From contig JAFVTX010000073.1 of assembly GCA_017503015.1 (NCBI GenBank), positions 1-64,000 of the forward strand: a stretch of 64,000 bases of DNA, in the 5' to 3' direction. Positions 59,333 through 64,000 of this stretch are shown piece after piece. Positions within the stretch are counted from its first letter, which is position 1. Every line of letters begins with the position of its first letter. The translations under genes were made by a program, and so were the position numbers. Origin of the DNA: Fibrobacter sp. (GTDB lineage Bacteria > Fibrobacterota > Fibrobacteria > Fibrobacterales > Fibrobacteraceae). The notes under the pieces are model-generated. The model was not told the DNA's origin. It saw nothing but the letters and a program-made list of their open reading frames with translations, and ran no database searches.

Positions 59333-60295
59333 ATGACTCCTTTCGAACAGAACATCATCGCCCTCGTGTGGGATTGTGACAAGACCCTCATCAGCAGTTA
59401 CATGCAAGAGCCGCTGTTCCGCCATTACAACGTAGATGGCGGCAAGTTCTGGCGGGAGGTAAACTCCCTCCGCGAATACTACGGCCGTAGCGGCGTGCAC
59501 GTGAATCCGGACACCAGTTACCTGAACCACGTGCTGACCTACGTGAAGCAGGGGCTGTTCAAGGGCCTTTCGAACAAACTATTACATCAGTTCGGGAGTG
59601 AGCTCGTGTTCTATCCGGGGCTTCCTGAATTTTTCGGGAACATCAAGGGGCTGGTGGAATCGGACCCGAAATACAAAGCCTTCGATATCAAGCTGGAGCA
59701 TTACGTGGTGAGCACTGGTTTTGCGGAAACTATCCGGGGGAGTGCAATAGCCCCCTTCGTGGATGGAATTTTCGGATGTGAATTTATCGAGACGCCGGCT
59801 CTCCCTGGTTTTGATACGGATGCGTCGAAGGTATGTGCCGCTCCTGCCGAAGGAGAAATCAGCCAGGTGGCCTGCGCCCTGGACAATACTTCCAAGACCC
59901 GCTACCTTTTTGAAATCAACAAGGGGAGCAACAAGTATCCCGACGATATCGACGTGAATTCCACCATCGCCCGGGGCGACCGTCGCGTGCCCTTCGAGAA
60001 CATGCTCTACATTGCCGACGGGCCATCGGATGTGCCCGCTTTCAGCATCTTGAATTACAATGGCGGCTCTACCTTTGCGGTTTACCCGAAAGGGGACGTG
60101 AAGGCTTTCCGCCAGGTGGAAAAGATGCGCCAGGACAGCCGCGTGCAGATGTTTGGGGAGGCGGACTATACCGAAGGTTCACAGTCGTGGCTGTGGCTTA
60201 CCGAAAAGGTCCGTTCCATCGCTGACAAGATTGTGGAGTCCAAGCAGGCGGCCATCAAGAACAGCGTCAGCGCCCCTCCGGGCCATTTGAGCTAG
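59333..60295 (+). CDS. HAD-superfamily hydrolase
   Basis: The 320-aa protein has HAD motif I as WDCDKTLISS (Asp14, Asp16) and motif IV as YIADGPSDVPAF with two Asp. The cap and core order suggests a phosphatase; the substrate is unknown. No ribosome binding site is seen before the ATG; a CCCTAA-rich tract runs directly into it. The same type of tract starts immediately after its stop codon, so the gene is bracketed by repeats. Confidence 0.85.
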   Translation: MTPFEQNIIALVWDCDKTLISSYMQEPLFRHYNVDGGKFWREVNSLREYYGRSGVHVNPDTSYLNHVLTYVKQGLFKGLSNKLLHQFGSELVFYPGLPEFFGNIKGLVESDPKYKAFDIKLEHYVVSTGFAETIRGSAIAPFVDGIFGCEFIETPALPGFDTDASKVCAAPAEGEISQVACALDNTSKTRYLFEINKGSNKYPDDIDVNSTIARGDRRVPFENMLYIADGPSDVPAFSILNYNGGSTFAVYPKGDVKAFRQVEKMRQDSRVQMFGEADYTEGSQSWLWLTEKVRSIADKIVESKQAAIKNSVSAPPGHLS

Positions 60296-60298
60296 AAT

Positions 60299-60323
60299 CT
60301 AGCCCCTAGATCCTAGCCCCTAA
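60299..60323. repeat. CCCTAGATCCTA-type repeat after the HAD gene
   Basis: CTAGCCCCTAGATCCTAGCC and a following CCTAA word form a short copy of the tract at 59275-59332. Confidence 0.75.
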
Positions 60324-60326
60324 CTT

Positions 60327-61292
60327 CTATTCCTCTCGCACCAGGCGTCCTTTCAGGTCGAAAAATTTCTTGCTCCGTGAATTGATTCTGGAGCGGTTTA
60401 CGATATTTGACTTTTTCCGGATAGTCTGGGACTCTTCTTGATTGACGACTTCTGATGAACTGGAACTATGTTCTTCGGGGTTTTCTATTTCGGCGTTGTC
60501 TTTCGGGGCGGGTTCGTTGTAGAGCGCTAGAATTTCGCTTTCGGAAAGGGCACGGCTGTAGATTCTCAGGTCGTCGATGCAGCCCTGGAAATAGCTCCAC
60601 TTGGAGCGGGTCCCGAGTCTGAGGGGAGCTGTCCCGTTTTGGACCTGCACACCGTAGGTCTTGTCGTATAAATCGTCCTGGTCTTTCTGGATACCGTTTT
60701 TAAACAAAGTAATCTTGTTGGATTCTATGTCGTAGCGGGCCACAAAGTGGATCCATTCTTTTTCTTGGATTTCTTCTTGCACGTAGCTTCCGGAACCGAG
60801 GCCGCCTTCTAGATTGAAGGCGTAGGCGGACATCCTGTTTGGCCTGTTTTCTTGGCCTTGGGCAAGGTCCTTGTTGTACATGCGGAATACCCATTCATGC
60901 TGGTGGGGCTCCCCTTTGCCCATCCAGTGCACGTAGCCGCCGGCTTCGGCATTCTGGAAGTTCAGCACTTCGGGGCTTACCCACACCGAAACCGTCAGGG
61001 CGCCTGTGGTGGAAATGCTGAAAACGTCGTTGTCCGGAATTTCCAGGTAGGCTCCGTTGCCGTCGAAGGCGACGCAGGAATTCTCGTTGCCGAAGCGGTC
61101 CGTGGAAAATGTGGCTCCGTGGTTTTCGGCGGTGGCGATTTCTGTGCCGGCATTGTTTTCGAAAGAGCCGTTGAACGGGTAATACGCCACAAGCCCTTCA
61201 GAAGGGATTGCGGCGTATTCTTCGGCTGCAACCGCGGTGGAAATCATTGCCACCAGATAAAGAACTTTACGGAACACTGCAAAACGACCCAT
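60327..61292 (-). CDS. Secreted LamG/concanavalin-type lectin protein with sorting-like tail
   Basis: The 321-aa protein has a signal peptide (about 1-23, ending AVA). One LamG/laminin-G-like jellyroll domain (about 30-240) has LVAYYPFNGSFENNAG, GAYLEIPDNDVFS, LTVSVWVSPE and LRIYSRALSESEILALY, the last being typical of concanavalin A-like domains. A Ser/Glu linker follows and the C-terminus ends KKFFDLKGRLVREE, resembling the start of type IX secretion tails (FDLKGR). It is probably a secreted carbohydrate- or surface-binding protein. Confidence 0.85.
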   Translation of the reverse strand: MGRFAVFRKVLYLVAMISTAVAAEEYAAIPSEGLVAYYPFNGSFENNAGTEIATAENHGATFSTDRFGNENSCVAFDGNGAYLEIPDNDVFSISTTGALTVSVWVSPEVLNFQNAEAGGYVHWMGKGEPHQHEWVFRMYNKDLAQGQENRPNRMSAYAFNLEGGLGSGSYVQEEIQEKEWIHFVARYDIESNKITLFKNGIQKDQDDLYDKTYGVQVQNGTAPLRLGTRSKWSYFQGCIDDLRIYSRALSESEILALYNEPAPKDNAEIENPEEHSSSSSEVVNQEESQTIRKKSNIVNRSRINSRSKKFFDLKGRLVREE

Positions 61293-61440
61293 CGTGAATA
61301 ATGATATAAAATCTAATCCGTTTCGTCAGGTTCATTGGCGAGGTTTGTGAAAAAAACTTTTTACTCGTTTCAAAGGCAATTTTTCTTGCAAAAATACGTC
61401 TATACATGTAGGGACCATAAGGAGGATTTAAAAACACCCC

Positions 61441-61469
61441 TTGACATTATGTCAAATTTGATATATATT
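61441..61469 (+). promoter_or_regulatory. Promoter with palindromic operator of the HigBA-type operon
   Basis: TTGACA (61441-61446), a 17-bp spacer and TATATT (61464-61469) form a near-consensus promoter. The perfect palindrome TTGACAT-T-ATGTCAA (61441-61455) overlaps the -35 box, as expected of an autoregulated antitoxin operator. The -10 box lies directly before the toxin ATG (61471), so the real transcription start may differ. Confidence 0.65.
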
Positions 61470-61470
61470 T

Positions 61471-61806
61471 ATGAACCAGAACTACAAACCCATAGCATGG
61501 CTACATGAGCAACCTCAAACGCCACCTTTATCGCAAAAAGCAAGGATTGAGACAGGATACTTATTACGGTTATTGCAATCAGGAATGAAATTGTCGTTGC
61601 CGCAAAGCCGACCTATGCCTTCTATAGGAGCACATTGTCATGAATTGCGTATCAATGATGAGGATAAGACATGGAGACTTTTTTATCGGATTGATGTGGA
61701 TGCAATTGTCGTAATTTTATGGACAGAAAAGAAAACGAACAAGACGCCTGATGAAGTTTTGGAACTTTGTCGCAAGCGCTTGAAATCTTATGACTCGAGG
61801 GACTAA
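61471..61806 (+). CDS. HigB/RelE-type toxin (phage Gp49-like family)
   Basis: The 111-aa protein has the RelE/HigB-like pattern KPIAWLHEQPQTPPLSQKAR, ETGYLLRLLQSG, HELRINDEDKTWRLFYRIDV, VVILWTEKKTNKTPDEVL and RKRLKSY, typical of Gp49-like host-killing toxins that cleave mRNA on the ribosome. The antitoxin gene follows after 2 nt. AT-rich DNA and toxin-first order are usual for HigBA modules. Confidence 0.88.
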   Translation: MNQNYKPIAWLHEQPQTPPLSQKARIETGYLLRLLQSGMKLSLPQSRPMPSIGAHCHELRINDEDKTWRLFYRIDVDAIVVILWTEKKTNKTPDEVLELCRKRLKSYDSRD

Positions 61807-61808
61807 AA

Positions 61809-62123
61809 ATGGATAAACAGAAAAAAGAGCGCCTGGAGAAAAAAGGCTGGATAGTTGGTGATGTGGACAATTTTTTGGGATTAAGTCCTGCCGAAATGGC
61901 AATTGTTGAAATGAAGGTTGCTTTGGCAAAGGCACTTGTCAATAAGCGAAAGAGTTGCGGAAAAACCCAGGTTTTGGCGGCAGTCCTTGCGAACACAAGC
62001 CAGTCTCGATATGCAAAGGCTGAACATGCTGATGCAAGTGTTTCGCTTGAGTTGATGATTAAGATGTTTTTTGCCCTAGGGGCGAACAAGAGGGAATTGC
62101 TGAAAGTTCTATCCATCGTATAA
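61809..62123 (+). CDS. HigA/XRE-type antitoxin
   Basis: The 104-aa protein has a helix-turn-helix domain (about 35-95): KALVNKRKSCGKTQVLAAVL, ANTSQSRYAKAEHADASVSL and ELMIKMFFALGANKREL. It would neutralise the toxin and repress the operon through the palindrome at 61441-61455. It lies 2 nt after the toxin gene and is presumably co-transcribed. Confidence 0.88.
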   Translation: MDKQKKERLEKKGWIVGDVDNFLGLSPAEMAIVEMKVALAKALVNKRKSCGKTQVLAAVLANTSQSRYAKAEHADASVSLELMIKMFFALGANKRELLKVLSIV

Positions 62124-62153
62124 AAAGACCAATTCATGACGACGGAGGGGGTA

Positions 62154-62199
62154 GGCGAAGACTACAGGCTTCGCCGAGGGGGAGGCTTCCCCCCTTGTA
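62154..62199. repeat. Two-hairpin copy of the GGGGGA/TCCCCC element
   Basis: GGCGAAG/CTTCGCC (62154-62160 with 62169-62175) is followed by GGGGGAGG-CT-TCCCCC (62178-62194) and TTGTAG. The end matches the element at 501-526. Confidence 0.6.
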
Positions 62200-62228
62200 G
62201 TAAGAAAATTAGCGTTTTTGCCCTGCAA

Positions 62229-62257
62229 TCCCTAACCCCTAACCCCTAGATCCTAAT
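62229..62257. repeat. CCCTAA/CCTAGATCCTA repeat, copy 3
   Basis: CCCTAACCCCTAACCCC and CTAGATCCTAATCT words lie in the gap between the antitoxin gene and the RNase E/G gene; they match the tracts at 59275-59332 and 60299-60323. Confidence 0.7.
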
Positions 62258-62409
62258 CTCTTATTATATATTTAAAGTCCCTAGACCTCGTTTTGGCGGG
62301 CGGGCGGTACTTTCCGTCAAGAAACCGGCGGGGTTCGGAGGCGTTCCATACTTTTGGAGGGCCTTTTAGGGGTTTGTCTAATCGATTTTGCTTTACTTTT
62401 AGGAGTTTT

Positions 62410-63945
62410 ATGGCAAATAAGTGTAAGCGCGGAATCCTGATTAGCAAGACACCTTACGAGAAGCGCATCGCCATCATGGAAGACGGCGAACTTGCGGAAT
62501 TGGTCGTGGAAAGCGTGTCTTCTACCAGGGTCCTGGGCAATATATATAAGGGTGTCGTTCAGAAGGTGCTTCCCGCCTTGAAGGCCGCGTTTATCGATAT
62601 CGGTCTGGAAAAAGCGGGGTTCCTGCACCAGGACGACGCCATGGACAGGAACGAGCTGTTGCGCCGGGAATACGGCGACGACGGTGACGAGGAAGGCGCT
62701 TCCAAGGAAATCTCCATCGACGAGATTCTCCAGGAAGGCCAGGAAATTATGGTCCAGGTGGTGAAGGAACCTATCAGCACCAAGGGTGCCCGTCTGACGA
62801 CTCATCTGAGTTTTGCAGGCCGGTTCCTGGTGTGCATGCCGGGTACCAACTTCGTGGGCGTGTCCAAGCGCGAGCGCGACCATGCCAAGCGTCGGGAATT
62901 CCAGAAGGTGGTCCGCCGCCTGAAGGCCCGCGACGTGGGCTATATCGTGCGCACCAACGGGCTGAACGAGTCCGAATTCGAAATCCAGAAGCAGATGCGT
63001 GAACTGGAGAGCAAGTGGGAACAGACGAAGTACAACTTCGAGACCATGCCCGCCGAGACCTGCATCTACGAGGAGTCGGATTCTATCGAGCAGACGGTCC
63101 GCGAATACTTTGGCGAGAACACGGACTACGTGTACATCGACAATCGGGACGAATACTTCGCCCTTCGCGACTACCTGAAGGTGCTGTCTCCGGACAAGCT
63201 GGACAAGGTGAAGCTCTGGAGTTCCAACGAGAGCCTGTTCGAGTATTTCAAGATTGAAAACGATTACGCCCGCTCCCTGCAGCGCCAGGTGCCGCTCCCC
63301 CGCGGAGGAAACCTGGTCATCGAGCAGACCGAGGCCCTGGTGTCCATCGACGTGAATACCGGTCCAAAGGTCCACGGCAAGGACCAGAGCAAGATCATCC
63401 TCGAGACCAACATCGACGCCTGCCACGAGATTGCAAAGCAGCTCAGGCTTCGCGACGTGGGCGGTCTTATCATCATCGACTTCATCGATATGGAGACCGA
63501 CGAGGACCGCGAAAAGGTTTACCAGGAATTCCGCAAGGCGATCCGCCGGGACAAGGCACCTATCAGCCCCGCTCCCATTAGCCAGTTCGGCCTGATGGAA
63601 GTGACCCGCAAGCGCGTGCGCGTGAACCTGATGACCGAGAAGACGGAAATCTGCCCGGTGTGCCACGGCGGTGGTCGCATTGCCACGCTGGAATCTACCT
63701 TGGGCATGATCGACCGCTGGATGGCCCGCGCTCACGGCAAGGGAAAACTGAAGGAAGTGACCCTGGTGGTGAGCAGCCCCCTGGTGGACGTGTTCTGCAA
63801 GGACATGGCCCGTATGTTCCACTATCTGGAATACAAGCACAGCATGAAAATCGACCTGGTGGAAGACGAACATGCACATGTGAACCAGTTCTGGATGTAC
63901 GACAAGGCGGGCGAGGATATTACGGACCTTTACAATTTCGCGTAA
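62410..63945 (+). CDS. rng: Ribonuclease E/G
   Basis: The 511-aa endoribonuclease processes rRNA precursors and mRNA. It has the S1 domain (NIYKGVVQKVLPALKAAFIDIG, GFLHQDD), the RNase H-like and catalytic parts (TTHLSFAGRFLVCMPG, ALVSIDVNTGPKVHG, NIDACHEIAKQLRLRDVGG and IDFIDM with the metal Asp residues) and the zinc-link CPVCHGGGR. Length is that of RNase G, without the long RNase E scaffold tail. AGGAGTTTT precedes the ATG at 62410; the in-frame extension upstream (from 62293) is not supported. It is followed by 55 bp in which I see nothing. Confidence 0.95.
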   Translation: MANKCKRGILISKTPYEKRIAIMEDGELAELVVESVSSTRVLGNIYKGVVQKVLPALKAAFIDIGLEKAGFLHQDDAMDRNELLRREYGDDGDEEGASKEISIDEILQEGQEIMVQVVKEPISTKGARLTTHLSFAGRFLVCMPGTNFVGVSKRERDHAKRREFQKVVRRLKARDVGYIVRTNGLNESEFEIQKQMRELESKWEQTKYNFETMPAETCIYEESDSIEQTVREYFGENTDYVYIDNRDEYFALRDYLKVLSPDKLDKVKLWSSNESLFEYFKIENDYARSLQRQVPLPRGGNLVIEQTEALVSIDVNTGPKVHGKDQSKIILETNIDACHEIAKQLRLRDVGGLIIIDFIDMETDEDREKVYQEFRKAIRRDKAPISPAPISQFGLMEVTRKRVRVNLMTEKTEICPVCHGGGRIATLESTLGMIDRWMARAHGKGKLKEVTLVVSSPLVDVFCKDMARMFHYLEYKHSMKIDLVEDEHAHVNQFWMYDKAGEDITDLYNFA

Positions 63946-64000
63946 GGTCTTTGGCGCCTGCTCGACGATTGCTTAAGTCGCCGCCGGGTGCCGCCTCGAA

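Noticed and set aside
62317-63879. 520-codon open frame antisense to the RNase E/G gene
   Set aside because: It is a shadow of a clear enzyme gene.

Overview
The window looks like chromosomal DNA of a Fibrobacter species (phylum Fibrobacteres). It carries several proteins with the FISUMP domain (Fibrobacter succinogenes major paralogous domain, TIGR02145), a TIGR02147-family protein, lipoproteins with serine-rich linkers, a GH74 xyloglucanase-type enzyme and a LamG protein, the last two with C-terminal tails that resemble type IX secretion signals. The taxon is inferred from these families only; no rRNA gene is present.

Layout. 1-554 is gene-free and made of dispersed repeats. 555-5848 (minus) is a PBP1A / lipoprotein / TauE operon. 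A tRNA-Ser(GCT) and rpe follow, then an ORF6N-domain gene containing a perfect 33-bp palindrome. 8228-19658 is a defence-type island: a type I restriction-modification locus in the order R, DUF2971, S, membrane protein, M, then a DUF262/DUF1524 protein and a two-gene cassette of a lone receiver-domain protein and a soluble histidine-kinase-like ATPase. A YhcG/DUF1016 nuclease follows. 21328-28303 holds mostly housekeeping or envelope genes (thioredoxin-like, purM, CNB/DUF4388, a metal-chelate-type binding protein with a 7-bp repeat tract, an outer-membrane protein, a NYN protein, a TPR protein). 28331-30521 is an AT-rich pair: a frameshifted esterase and an FGE-like protein. 30830-43730 has an LpoA-like binding protein, tmk, a secreted repeat protein, a FISUMP protein, secA, GH74 and rubrerythrin.

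43856-55527 is the FISUMP region. On the minus strand a TIGR02147 gene sits directly upstream of a large double-FISUMP lipoprotein. Divergently, a tightly packed plus-strand run (47887-55527) alternates FISUMP lipoproteins with cytoplasmic-type genes: a P-loop protein, a 91-aa protein coupled to a ComEC-type metallo-beta-lactamase, a 35-aa lysine-rich peptide, and a PD-(D/E)XK nuclease interrupted by one in-frame TGA. This run is the best candidate here for an undescribed system. The REC/HATPase pair is the second candidate.

The right end (55604-64000) holds ttcA, dnaN with an unlisted 50-aa membrane protein just upstream, an M23 peptidase, a HAD hydrolase bracketed by CCCTAA-rich repeats, a LamG protein, a HigBA-type toxin-antitoxin pair with a palindromic operator, and RNase E/G. 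Core genes are GC-rich; the hsdS, REC/HATPase, esterase/FGE, cargo and toxin-antitoxin genes are clearly AT-richer, which suggests acquisition. All functions are read from motifs by eye; no database search was possible.
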